DNA of 64,000 nt from positions 6,438,580 to 6,502,579 of the forward strand of contig NC_088678.1 of the NCBI RefSeq assembly GCF_950023065.1, in the 5' to 3' direction. The DNA is from Planococcus citri. Taxonomy: Eukaryota; Arthropoda; Insecta; Hemiptera; Pseudococcidae. This document shows, one piece after another, positions 34,636 to 46,452 of this stretch (its first letter is position 1; each line of letters opens with the position of its first letter). The notes under the pieces were generated by a model, which was not told the origin of the DNA, made no database searches, and saw nothing but the letters and a program-made list of their open reading frames with translations. Both the position numbers and the translations under genes were made by a program.

Positions 34636-37600
34636 TTACGATTGAATTTTCTCCAGGTAAGCTTTAATCGAATCTCCATCTTTTTTCAACCACCTCGCGC
34701 TATTGCGAATAGTTTCCAAACATTGACTAATCGTTCTTTCAATTCCACTTCTATCTTTGTCGGCGAAAAACTCTTCGACTTCTTTAGCTCGCTCTTCGCT
34801 GGCGAAATTTTCGGTCGTATGTTTAACGATACGAGTAATCAAGAAACCACCCTGTTGAAATAACGAACATTATTATTATTACAGACGAGTCGTGCAATAA
34901 AGACGATCGTGGATCAGTTGAGAAGACAGACTTACCGCATATTTGGATGATAAACTTGGCCAGTTTTCTTTAACGAACTGCCACGATTTATCACGGCCTA
35001 CTTTCGAAGCTGATATCGACGTCAAAGCGGTTACAGTGCTCGCTGAGGTAACATCGTCCTGTATCGAACGCAATATTAGTGTTATTGTTTATCGTAATGG
35101 AAATTAAACGACAGAAATAATATGTATATTACCGATTGGGCGAATTTCAAAGCCTCGTCGACAACACTGGGATCTGTGATGGATGAAAATGATCTTAAGA
35201 TACGTTCTTTTTCTTCTTGTAAATCGGTTTTTTTGTACATCTGCGAAAATAAACGTTCGATTGAAATAGTTCGCATAATTATTATAGAATTTATAAGAGA
35301 TTTTCACATCATCTTACATCAATCAATGAATCGAATGCTGGTTTGCCTTCAGCAGCAATCACACCTTTGTAGATAACAGTTCTTAAATCAGCTGGTATTG
35401 TTTTTCGCGAGCTGTAGTGTTCGGCGAATCTTTCTTTCGCCAAATGCAGAAATTCTTCGTCGCCGAATTTAACTAAACGATTTAGTATTAAACTTCTCAA
35501 CAACGTGACCAGGTGAGCTACGCAAAAAATAGGTAAATGTAAGTAAATTAACGAGAAAGGAACGGATTTGCTTCGATGAAAAATGAAAATCTTACATTCT
35601 CCTGGTTTCGCATCGACGCCTAATTTCTTCGAAATAGGTTTCACCAACTTTAGACCGTAAAGGTCGTATAAACGATTAAAATCGGTGTTGCTCAGTAAAC
35701 TATAAAACCTTTCGAGACACGTGGCCATATTGGTCCATACGGTGTAATTCTCTTCTTCGATCATCGCCAGCATTAATTCTAGTACTTGGACAGCGTCGCT
35801 TTGTCCAGCTATCACCTGAATAATTGCAGTTATCGATTAATTCGCAACTTTATACGAGGCATTACATCCCGAAATGAATACTTACCAACGCGAATAAATC
35901 ATCTAGAATGCCCAGTCTGTCGAGAGGTGGTAGGGTTTTATCAGCAATCGAAGGTATCAACACTTTCAACATATCCGCTGTGTAGTTCGTTCTATAGAAA
36001 CCCACCGTTCCTGGATTCACTTTAATCCATTCGTTCGGAGACACGTTAGGGATGGATATTTTACACTGACGACCTTCCAAGACAGTACTGAAGCAGTCTT
36101 CTTTCGGATTAGATTGTTTGCTGAATGTTATCGGAACTAGCCACGATGTTTGATCATCTATAATGTCAATAGGATTAGAGATTTGTCTTGTAATCTCACC
36201 GCAGAGAAATTGAAATTACCTTTGCTATCAAGATCAATGCTAAATTTCGATTGACGAACGATCAAAGTACGAACATTGTTCGCTTCTTGTACGCTACTTT
36301 CGATTGTAATCACAGGATAGCCTTTTTGTTGAGTCCAAGTAGGCATGACTTTTTTAATAGGCTTAGAGCTAGCTTCTTCCAAAGCAGTCCACAAATCTAG
36401 GGTGTGCGTATTGCCGTACTGATGTCTGGTTAGATATAAATTCATACCTTTGCGAAAATCCTGTAGAAATGATCAATTAATACAGCAGGTTCCAAAAAAA
36501 AAAGATGACGAAGGAGAATAAATTATTCTTACATTATCTCCGATGTATCTATGCAACATCCTGATCACAGAACCACCTTTATCGTAGGAAATTTCGTCGA
36601 AAATTTCATCAACTTCGGACGGATGACCGACGGGGATTTCGATCGGATGGCTATTTTTCAAAGCATCTAATTCTAAAGCTCTACAATGCATATCGGTCAC
36701 GAATTGAGTCCAGATATCGTACTCGGGGAATAAATACGCTACGCAAAGGTACTCGACAAACGACGCGTATCCTTCATTAAGCCATAAATCAGTCCACCAT
36801 TCCTGCAACGAAGCATAAATTAACGATAATGGAAACGAACGCGAATGAAATTCAGTTTCAATCGATTAAATTATTACCATCGTGACCAAGTTTCCGAACC
36901 ACTGATGAGCTAGTTCGTGTCCAACTACGATAGCAACATGTTGCTTGGTTGCTGCTGATGTATTCGATTCATCGACCAATAAATACGTCTCTCTGTATGT
37001 GACCAAACCCCAATTTTCCATAGCACCTTTAACGAAATCACAATTAGTAAATGAATTTTCGATTAACTTAGCCTAGATCTTGGACTCGTACCAGCGGAAA
37101 ATTCAGCGATAGCGATTAAATCCATTTTAGGAAGAGGATAGGCAATGTTGAAATACTCTTTGTAGTATGGCAATACTTTAGTGGCACAATGTAGAGCAAA
37201 TCGACCCTGTTCTTTTTTACCAGGAGGCGTATACACTCGAACCAAAATACCATCACTGGTTTTATCTTCCACGTAATCAAAATCACCGACAACCATAGCG
37301 ACTAGATACGTTGACATGATAGGAGTTCTCTGGAACTTGACAACTTTAACTCCATCATTTACCTTTTCACTTTCTACAGGCTAGAGAAAAAAAAATTAGA
37401 ATTAGAACTACTCCGACGATGATTTCGTTTCGTCGAGTGCAAAATATATTATTTACCATATTAGATAAAGCTAATTTATCCGCATCCACAGCCAAGGTGA
37501 TGTCAAAGCGAGCTTTAATTGCTGGCTCGTCCCAGCATGGGAAACATCTTCGAGCGTCAGTTGCTTCGAATTGCGTTACAGCGCAGTACTTATCTTCTTT

Positions 37601-38447
37601 ACCGGCAACTCTGTAAAGTTCAACGAAGTGTAAATATTGAGCTAAATTTAGAACTGATTAGATAAAACACGAGCAGTACGCTTACGCTGTGTATTTGCTG
37701 CGATAGAATCCTTTCATTAGAGTGTTCAGTTCGCCTACAAAAGCTATCGAAAGTTCGGCATCGCCTACGGGTAGATCTTTCGGGAAAGTCAATTTCAACG
37801 TTTCTTCCTCGGCACATATTGAACATTCTGCAGGAAGGATTTCGCCACTCGGTGTTAATTTCAGTTGAGCCTGGCTTATGTTTAAATCAACGCAGTTCAG
37901 GATTATTTTATCGGTTGGTTGAACGATCTGAAAACGAAATGGAACATTAAATATACGATCATTTGAATACTGAATACTCAAGTTTTAGACGAAAGCATCG
38001 AAATATTACAAAAGTAGACAGGTTTCGAAATGAAATACAGTATTTTTTCATGTAATCACAGGAATAAAAGTAGTTCTCAGAAACACTTTGTTTAGACAAC
38101 GTCGAGATAAGACTACTACGTCGAATTTACGAATCAGAATATGACATGAAGAATCTTACTTGTACAAAAACTGTTTCTTTGCCTTCGAATCTGAATGTTT
38201 TCAAGTCCGGTTTCAAAAACAAATCGTATACCGTTGGTTTCACGGTGGTAGGTAATCTTTCGAATTTCTTCTTTTCGGACATGGTGGAGTTTTGGACAGC
38301 AACCGAGAAACACCTTGTGTGAACAAAAATTTGATAGTTACAGTATCTGAGTAAGAACTTGCTTGATTTATAACTGCTTGCGTATCCGAATCGGCGTTGA
38401 ATTACCAGACTCGTGGTGATAAATTTTCCTCCTTTTAACAAACTCAT
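34636..38447 (-). CDS. Psa: Puromycin-sensitive aminopeptidase (M1 zinc metallopeptidase)
   Basis: Thirteen exons join in one frame: 38447-38160, 37927-37686, 37610-37457, 37380-37092, 37026-36878, 36802-36533, 36460-36220, 36157-35886, 35815-35596, 35517-35318, 35240-35133, 35058-34936, 34851-34636. They total 2,772 nt, or 923 residues, close to the ~919 of the human orthologue NPEPPS. Every intron is GT-AG. Family motifs: the exopeptidase GAMENWG at about residues 325-331 (the Gly codon is split by intron 4) and zinc site HELAH at 361-365 with the third ligand Glu384 in WLNEGYAS. The C-terminal ERAP1-like helical region follows. The enzyme removes N-terminal residues from peptides in the cytosol. 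An upstream Met (38,447) adds 55 Arg-rich residues before MSEKKKFERLP; the internal start at 38,282 gives 868 residues. Human NPEPPS has the same two-Met layout. No defect was seen. Confidence 0.95.
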
Positions 38448-38915
38448 TTTGACAGTGTTGTAATGGCTGCCATTTTTTCAACCGTATTACATCTGCCTGA
38501 ATCTTCACGTTAGTTCGGAAGTTGGCCATTTTTAATACGTGTTGATGATGAAATTGATATTTTTTGAGTAAAAAGCACAATTTTATTAGTGGAAAATCGT
38601 CGTAAAGAGTGAAATTAATTATTATTTTTCATTTTTTTTACATTTATGAAAAACAACAACACTGCGACATTTTTCAATTTTAACTTTTTTGGCATTGTGT
38701 ACAGTATTTTTTAGGCAGCATCAAACTCAACAGCCAATCAGAATTCAGTGTTTTTGAAATGCTGCCTATTTTTTTATTTGTGCAAAGCCAAAAAAAATTA
38801 TTTTTCAAAAAAAGATCAAAATTTGAAAATTTGAAAAGGAGGTTTTCGTAAAGTTTTTGAAAATTTCTCAATTAAAATCCTTTTTTTGATTCGATTATAA
38901 TCATCGTCAACGAGT
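38448..38915. promoter_or_regulatory. Divergent Psa/POP1 promoter region with CCAAT box
   Basis: 468 bp separate the outermost Psa start codon from the POP1 start codon. Within it, CAGCCAATCAGAATT (38,731-38,745) contains a CCAAT box. It sits between the inverted words AGGCAGCAT (38,713-38,721) and ATGCTGCCT (38,759-38,767). The 15-mer ACAGCCAATCAGAAT also occurs upstream of the thioesterase gene. Bidirectional use is inferred from the arrangement. Confidence 0.5.
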
Positions 38916-41836
38916 ATGGAATCCGAAGAACGATTTGCCAACCAAATGCCCAACGTTTTGACCTCGGAATCATTCATATCGGCCAGATTCAAAGAGATAT
39001 CAACTCTCAGTAATCTTATCAGTAAGTGAAATTTCAATAAAGATTTTAACAATTTTCGAAAAAAAATACTAATACGTCGATTAAAATCTATACAGATGGA
39101 AGCAGCCGAGTTACCTCGATATTTCAACGTCTTCCTAAACACATGAGACGGCGAGCTATGAGCCATACTGTCAAAAGAGTACCAAAAAGTTTGAGAGATG
39201 CTCACAGACGACAGGTATTATTCACGCAGTATTCGTATTACCGATGGAAACTTGTTTTAAATAAATATTTACCATAGTTGGAGAAAAATAAAGCCTTGAA
39301 AGTACAACGAAGTTCGAGAAAACATTACAGAAAACGAGCTCGTGATTTGCTATTGGAATATAATCGCCGGCAGCGAGTAAACTTATGGCTCGAGACTCAT
39401 ATTTGGCACGCTAAACGATTCAGAATGGTACGCAAATGGGGTTACAAGTTGGCCGAACGATCTTGCGATAAGAGATTCAGAGCTTCATATCGAGCTACGT
39501 TTTCTCACTGTTTAATACAAGTAATTACCGCTTTATCAAAATTCAATTTTATCTGATTTCGATGATTATTTTCAATCGAGTTTTATTTTCTGATCAGGAT
39601 GTATCGTATATGAACTGTATAGAGCTGAATGGACCGCAACAGGTGCTATTAGACGGATTCAAACTAATAACCAGTTCAGAATGTGGATTATCTGTGGGAG
39701 CAAAATGTTGGTTGAGAGGTTCCAGAGAAGGAAAAGTTACCTTATACCATAAAAACTCGTATCCTTTTCGCGTCATCGGCGATATAACATTTATATGGAA
39801 ACCGGACAAGATCGAAGATAGCACGAAATCTCGTACTTTATGGATTTGGTGCCATCCATCGTACTATAAAGAATTATGGGATGAATTAGTCGACATATTT
39901 GGTTTAGAACTCATTCCCGCCAAATCGCAAGATATTGAAATGGAAGATCTATCGCAGAATCCATCATCAAAACCTGCGGAAACTTCATCCAAACGAAATA
40001 AAAACGTAGAACGAACGAAAATCGCATGCAAAAACGTTCCCCATCGCAGAATAGATAAATACGTGAATAGCAAATCGAACGTTACCATGATTTCTTTGAA
40101 AGATACCTTGAATCGGTTCAGATTAACTGGACCATTGTCTAACGCTGTGTTATCCAAAGCTCTACATCCAGCCCAATTATTCGATAAATATCTAACTCAA
40201 TCGAAAACAATTTGGTGGAATGAATACAGAGCCGAAGTACCGGAGGAAATTACTTTTAAATTATTGGAAAAATACAACTCGCCGTCGTATTTCCCTCCTT
40301 ACTCGATTCTCGGAGGACACGTTATTGATCCGCGTTTATTTTTAAAACGTAATCGCACCAAGGCGATTGGAAAAAATCAAGGTTTGGCATGAACCACCGA
40401 TTAGTTTTTAATAATAGATGTGTTCGTTTTTCTAAAAAAAAGTTTTATCAATTTCAGAATGCGAACCTTTGACTGAAATCGAGCCAGAAGCGTCGAATAC
40501 TGCCTTATGGAATCCTGCCATTCGAGATGATATCAGTTTGAATAAATTTTCCAATGCTAAAATAAATCAATTAAGGTCTAAATTATTAGTTCCTGGGCAC
40601 GATGTACAATTATTAAGTGTTGTCAATTCGGTAATTCCCATTTTACTCGTGCAAAGACCCGGATCTACTGATTCTGATGTTAAATTGAGTAGGTATTTTT
40701 TTGGGTTCGATGAATAATATTACTTGCAAGGAAAATATGTATCTGAATTTTTTATTTTTTTGAAATAGATTATGGCAGTGGTTGGGATATAATAATACCT
40801 GTCAATTGGGCAATGCCTGTCTGGTTATCGTTGATATTATGTGGAGCTAAACCAGGAGGTCTTAGAGAATCAAAAACCATAAATTTTGAGAGCAAACTTA
40901 TGCCAGATCTAGCTCCAGATTCTCAAGCTGGTCAAGAACACTATAGTCAAATTGAGACAACTGATCGAGATCATTATTTTAGGTACCTAATTTTGCAATT
41001 TTGTCATCATGAAACGTTTTCGTTTACAGATTCTAATTTTTTTTTTTTTTAGAATGCCACCAAATAAACGTACAAATTACATCAAGAATGGCTTCCCTAC
41101 TCCATTTCATCATCCTTGGAATACATTACTCAACGAATGGATCCCTTCTTCGAAACAAGACTCTTATTACGTTTTACGAAACAAAAAACTCTTATTCGAC
41201 TTACGAACAGTTTTGGAAACGACAAAATCCAACCGAAACCGTTCATCTTTACGAACCCTTCTCGCATCAATTTCTCAAGACAAGTGTTTAGTTCCGGTCT
41301 CGATCCGAATGCTCAACAAAGGTCAACTGCCACCCTTTTCACACATCTGCCTACCTAACAAAACAGACCTCCAGAACAAATTATCCCTCCCTGTCGAGAA
41401 AGTACACTCGGATAAGAATAAAATAAAACGAAAAATGTTCAGAAAAGAACACTCGAAGACCTTGAAACGTTTACGTCGTCAGCGAATCAAACAGAAGAAA
41501 GCGTCGACTGAAAAGTTACCTTTGAAAATCACCAAAAGAAAACAATCTCCTACCGAAGCCTTAGTTAAGGAGTATTTATCTCAAATGCAGGATTTATGGA
41601 TTCCTGCGAAATGCACATCGATTAGGAACCATTGCAGTAGACAAATTGCAGGGTTCGTTGTGAACGGTGGTTTTTCATTTATGCAATCTCGTATCGTAGG
41701 TCAAGGATACGTTGCGTTACAGTCTTTGTTTATTTTATGTGATATGTGGCAAGATTTGAAGACCGAGCCTGTTGTATTGACTCGATCTCCTAATTGTTTA
41801 AATTACAGATTTGGTGTGATCAGTGTTACTGTTTGA
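38916..41836 (+). CDS. POP1: Ribonuclease P/MRP protein subunit POP1
   Basis: Seven exons join in one frame: 38916-39021, 39096-39214, 39278-39520, 39598-40381, 40458-40688, 40769-40982, 41053-41836. They total 2,481 nt, or 826 residues. The human protein is about 1,024 and the yeast one about 875. POP1 is the large scaffold of nuclear RNase P and RNase MRP, which process tRNA 5' ends and rRNA. Recognisable blocks: HMRRRAMSHTVKRVPKSLR at about 51-69 and the highly conserved LWLETHIWHAKRFRMVRKWG in exon 3, both in the POP1 N-terminal domain. NYGSGWDIIIPVNWAMPVW and CGAKPGGLRESK in exon 6 belong to the POPLD domain, which is followed by a basic stretch rich in Lys/Arg in exon 7. Donors of exons 4 (GTTTGG) and 5 (GTAGGT) are weak, but their phases and homology fit. 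Confidence 0.95.
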
Positions 41837-41837
41837 T

Positions 41838-41843
41838 AATAAA
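41838..41843 (+). terminator. Candidate polyadenylation signal of POP1
   Basis: AATAAA begins two bases after the TGA stop codon, implying a very short 3' untranslated region if it is used. Confidence 0.45.
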
Positions 41844-42595
41844 ATGTTTCTTAATTTTTTTCATCTGTGTTCATTTGGTAACGTTCGGAGAATGAAGTCG
41901 AGAATTTTTTCTATCGAATCAAAGTACTAATTTTTTTACTGAATAAGCCTCTCTAACTCCACAGAGAACATTTCCACTCCTATTTTCCTTTTCAAAAATT
42001 GAAAACAATTATTAAAAAATTATTTTACACGAAAAGTATAATATTTAATGAATAGACGACTAATACTAACAGGGAAATCAAGCTAAATACAACGAGTATT
42101 ACTTATTGTTGGTAAAAAGAGACTCGATAATACACGATTTTTTTTTTCAAACAAATGACGTAGGAATATTTTCAATTTGCAGCGATGTAGGTAATTAGAA
42201 GAATTAAATTCTTAAAAAACATAAAGACAGTATCATTCGATTTCTTTTTCGGGAAACATTTGTTCGATTCGTGTCATCAACTCGAACCAACATTCAAGGA
42301 AATTAATGAGCAAAGTGAAAAAAAAAGTAGGAATCAAAATTAAAACTAGAAATACGTAAAATATGTAGAAACTCCTCGACACGGTGGGTTTTCTAGGTTC
42401 AATTGTATACAATTCCAGAGGAGTTTTTTCTCTCTTCGATCAATCACAATTCAACAAAATTGTCGAAACAGGGTTTTTACAACATTATTTATGCGTATAA
42501 GTACACTAAATGAAAAAAAAAGGTGTCGTATTGCCTCGGAGGGGTCTCTTGAGTATATATTTTCTATGTAATAGAGGATTGGCTACGTACAGAAA
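41844..42595. other. Convergent intergenic region POP1/thioesterase
   Basis: About 750 bp of AT-rich sequence between two convergent 3' ends. It presumably holds both 3' untranslated regions. No other feature was recognised. Confidence 0.5.
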
Positions 42596-43811
42596 TTAAA
42601 TAGCTGGAATTCGCGATCGCAAGAAATCCCTGATATCGTCCATTTCCTAAATAAAAACAAAATAATTAATCTATTTTGGAATGATACTTGACAGAATACG
42701 AATTTTTGAGAACGTACTTCTTCAGATGAGGAATGCATAACACCGGAATACGTTTTAAATTCGGCATTCTGGGTGAATTTTTTCAAAACCGAAGCAGTCA
42801 ATTGACCAAAATTATACGATACGATAGGATCACAGTCCCCGTGACATTGTAAAATATGTATATCCTTATTTGCAGTTACTTGGGACTAAACAGAAAAAAC
42901 AGAAATTACTATTACATCGCAGAAGCTATTAAAATACTTGACAAAAAAACACGATAATTGATATATTACCGGTGAAAACTCTTTATGCAAAGGTAACCAA
43001 CAAGACAAAGCAACAACTCCGGCGAGTTTCTTATTGAACGATAAAGCTGCTCGTAATGCCAACGCTCCACCTTGTGAAAATCCACCAACAATGATTCTCT
43101 CCGAAGGAATCCCTTCGCTGATTTCCTTTTCAATTAGACTATGAACGTAAGCAGTGGCTTTTGTGATACCGGGGCTGTCTTCGGGTGAATTCATATCTAA
43201 TCCTTTGATATCGAACCAGGCAGGCATCTTCATTCCACCGTTCAAAGATACCGGTAAAGGGTTACTATTCGAAAACACCAGATTAGCATATTTTTTTCAA
43301 GTGAACTACTACTTGTATTTGAACTTATCACTTACGCTGTTGGACAGATAACTTTCATGTGAGGTGCTCGAATACCTGCCATTGCACTGGCCCAACCATG
43401 GCTACAAAAAAAAAAACAAGATTAGAAGGTACTTTATCGTAGAAATTATCAAATATACGAATTTTACGACTCGTATAAAACGAGTAGTGAAGTATTCGTT
43501 GGTCTTATGTTCTCAAATACAGAAACATTGACAGGAAATGGCAAATAGAGAAAAAATTGTATTGTGGTTCATCGAGATAAGAGACCACTTGAACTTACCC
43601 AGTATCTCCCAGACCATGAAGGAAAATGACCTGAAATTATAAAAACATCGGGTTAGAATTTTCCAAACTACTTCAAATTTATAAAATACTTTTCAATGGG
43701 TAAATATAGGGGTGAGTTTGTACATTAGGGTGGTTATAAAGATGGAACTGATAAACTTACCGAAGCTGTGTGTTTGACGGTAGCGTTGATGATGACGGGT
43801 GCGTTAGCCAT
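42596..43811 (-). CDS. Apt1: Acyl-protein thioesterase (LYPLA1/2 family)
   Basis: Six exons join in one frame: 43811-43761, 43630-43599, 43401-43336, 43264-42970, 42885-42718, 42646-42596. They total 663 nt, or 220 residues, near the usual ~230. All introns are GT-AG, and exon 2 is only 32 nt. It is an alpha/beta-hydrolase that removes palmitate from protein cysteines in the cytosol and also has lysophospholipase activity. Motifs: oxyanion region VIFLHGLGDTGHGWA at 18-32, nucleophile elbow GGFSQGGAL with Ser113, CHGDCDP with the catalytic Asp (most likely Asp167), and His199 in MHSSSEE. The triad is complete. It lacks the N-terminal cysteine found in mammalian APT1. Insects usually have one such gene, so LYPLA1 and LYPLA2 cannot be told apart. 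The symbol follows the fly name. Confidence 0.93.
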
Positions 43812-44161
43812 GCTTACTGAACTTCTAAGCTATGAAGAAAAACACGACTTTGAACAATATAGACGAATATACTCGATAAATTATAACGATTATTTTAAAT
43901 TAATAAAACATTCAAATGGGGTTGTTTCAAATCAACGTTATGATCAATCGACGAAGATGGCTTCGATATTTAATTACAAGCAGGGTTCGAATTGTTAATC
44001 AGATAACTCAAAAACAATAAGAAAATTAGAGAAACTTTTACGGAACACCGATCGCTGAACAGATTGTAAATAAAAATGAAAAACTTTGAACTTTTGATTT
44101 TGGAAACTTTCGTCCAAACTACGTCATTCGAAGACGCGCGTTCCGTGACGTCATTAAACGT

Positions 44162-44176
44162 ACAGCCAATCAGAAT
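44162..44176. promoter_or_regulatory. CCAAT-box element upstream of the thioesterase gene
   Basis: ACAGCCAATCAGAAT lies about 350 bp upstream of the start codon at 43,811. It is identical over 15 bases to the element in the Psa/POP1 promoter region (38,730-38,744). CCAAT boxes bind NF-Y in animals; function here is inferred. Confidence 0.4.
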
Positions 44177-44797
44177 GAAGGAAATTAGGTAGGTCAGATA
44201 GGTAGGTTACGAATTACCGTAATTACCGTAATATCAGATTAAACGAGATTTTATAAGAAATTAATTTGATAATTATGATAATTTATTCTGTAATTGTTTT
44301 CTAACGAATAATTCGGATGAAAAAAAGGATCGAAGGGATATTTTAATTACTATAGAGTCTTAGTAAGCGTTGATAATGTTTAATAACTCGAACAAAACAA
44401 TATTTAGCAGCTAGTACTGAATGTTTGACTCCAAATTTCAGTACCTATCGTATTCATTTTCAGCTTCAACAGCTTATTTCTCAAGTTCAAAATCGGAAAT
44501 CTGAGCCTATACATTACATAAGCTATCTGATTAATAATTTTTACTCCTCGAATAATCAAAATACTTCATCAATATTGATTATCGATACCATTTCTGCGTA
44601 TTTTTAGGTCCACTCGAATAAAACCTTGAACTAGAAGCGATCACTTTCGTTCGCAAATGCAAATGTTCACTTTTATTTTCCATTTCAACGAATTCGTTGC
44701 GAGAATTGAAAAATTTCAAACAAACCAGCATCACTTCTACTTCCACGAAGTACGAACCAGGTTATCCACTTTAACTTACACGATAGTTAAAACTCAC

Positions 44798-44893
44798 CTG
44801 TTGATTCCTAACCGTTTCTCTACTCGTAAAACCACTTCCATCTCGTACCACACATGCAATTAGCCAAATAATCGTCAGCAACTTACTATACAT
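44798..44893 (-). CDS. Candidate signal-peptide first exon of an unknown secreted protein
   Basis: An ATG in good context (AAACAATG) opens 32 codons: basic-polar start, hydrophobic LLTIIWLIACVV, then DGSGFTSRETVRNQQ. It ends exactly at a CAG/GTGAGT donor. This is the pattern of a first exon encoding a cleavable signal peptide. No following exon could be found between here and the thioesterase gene, nor recognised further downstream on the minus strand. The gene may have a long intron, or the call may be chance. Identity unknown. Confidence 0.35.
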
Positions 44894-44899
44894 TGTTTC

Positions 44900-46184
44900 C
44901 ACTGCACTTCAATACAAACTAAACGTTCCAGCACCTTCACCGATAATTTTCAATACCGCATGGAACTTTAATACCGAATTAACGCGCGTTTAATTGCATT
45001 TTTTTGTGCCCAACTCATGATGTAATAAATGGTAAGATAAGAAAAAAAAAACTTCCGTCCACGAAAAAATTACGATCGATGGTTACGGAGAAAGTGATCG
45101 TACGATACACATACGAAAGTGCACGATTGACACGCACATGTTCAAATACCTACCTTGAGAAATATGAGATTTTGAAATAATCTCTGCTGTTCTGTTCAAC
45201 TTTTAATTAAGTCGTTAATAATTATTGTTGTATGAGTTTATAGTTTACATACCTACCTATACGTTGACCGGTTTGTGATTTGTTGTTTTGAAATGCACAT
45301 AATTGATGACTGTAGAATTTCTTATTACAATTCGCGACTTTACGATCTCGATGGTGGTTTTCTTCTCCGGTATTCATTGAGATTTTTTATTTTTTATTAT
45401 ACGTGCAACATGCAATGCTATCGTCATAAACAAATACAGTTGCATATACGTTTTGTGATGATGAGATGAGATGAGCTAGGTATATTTCATTATTATCGAA
45501 TTACCTACCTATGTTTTGATTTCGCTACCAACACAATTACCTGTATAGTTTTTTACGACTGAAGATTTTTTTTTATATTTGAACGATGAGTATCTACTTT
45601 ACCTACCTTTGATCTCAGTTTCATTTCACATGTTTCAAGTGTTGAAAGAAATAATGAAAAGCAATAAAAACATCATCTTTTACATTTAACGTATAATTTA
45701 ACAACAAAATACTGGATGAACATTAATGAAAATACAAAGAAAAAAATTCAATAACGCGTCAAAAAGAAGAAGAGAACCTCAGCATGGATTTCTTTACATT
45801 TTGGAGGACGTTTGGAATACACATTTGGCATTTTCATTTCGCAAGTTAAAGAAAAAGAAGTTAATATATTTTCTCTTATAAACTTGTACAGAATAATATA
45901 ATATTACAGGTTTCACCTAGTAAATTCATGCGTATAATGTTAAACTAAAAAAAGAAAAGAAAAAATAACAAAAAAAAAACAAAAACACACAAACAAACGA
46001 ATAAGTGCACTCCTACATATAGGTAAAATACACACGACAAGCTGCCACTCTGCTGCGTTGATTTTCACAACCAGGTCCATGAAAGTTTAGGCCTATCGAA
46101 GAAAAATCATTCTCGTTAAAATAGGTAGATAAGTTAAAATAGATAATCTGGAAATGGGAGATTTGTGGTGAATTCTTTACTTAC
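44900..46184. other. Intergenic / 3' flank of the F-box gene
   Basis: Mostly unique AT-rich sequence with TACCTACCTA words. The part from 45,700 to 46,184 lies downstream of the F-box stop codon and probably includes its 3' untranslated region. No other feature was recognised. Confidence 0.45.
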
Positions 46185-46415
46185 TTATAATGAGAAAAAT
46201 GTCAAAAAGGCTTGAGGAGGAATTGGTACATGAAGCGAATTCTTATCAACATCTTGTAGTTTTTCACCAAAATTGGGATCTTTGTCAGCGATACAAGGAT
46301 GGCCTATGCTTTTCCAAAATAAACACCTGCAGTTTCTACACAACTGAATTATTTCAGCGTACTCTTCTCGGAGTCCAAATGCCCTGTAAAAGCACATATT
46401 GCAATGATTAAAAAT

Positions 46416-46452
<37 letters not shown>

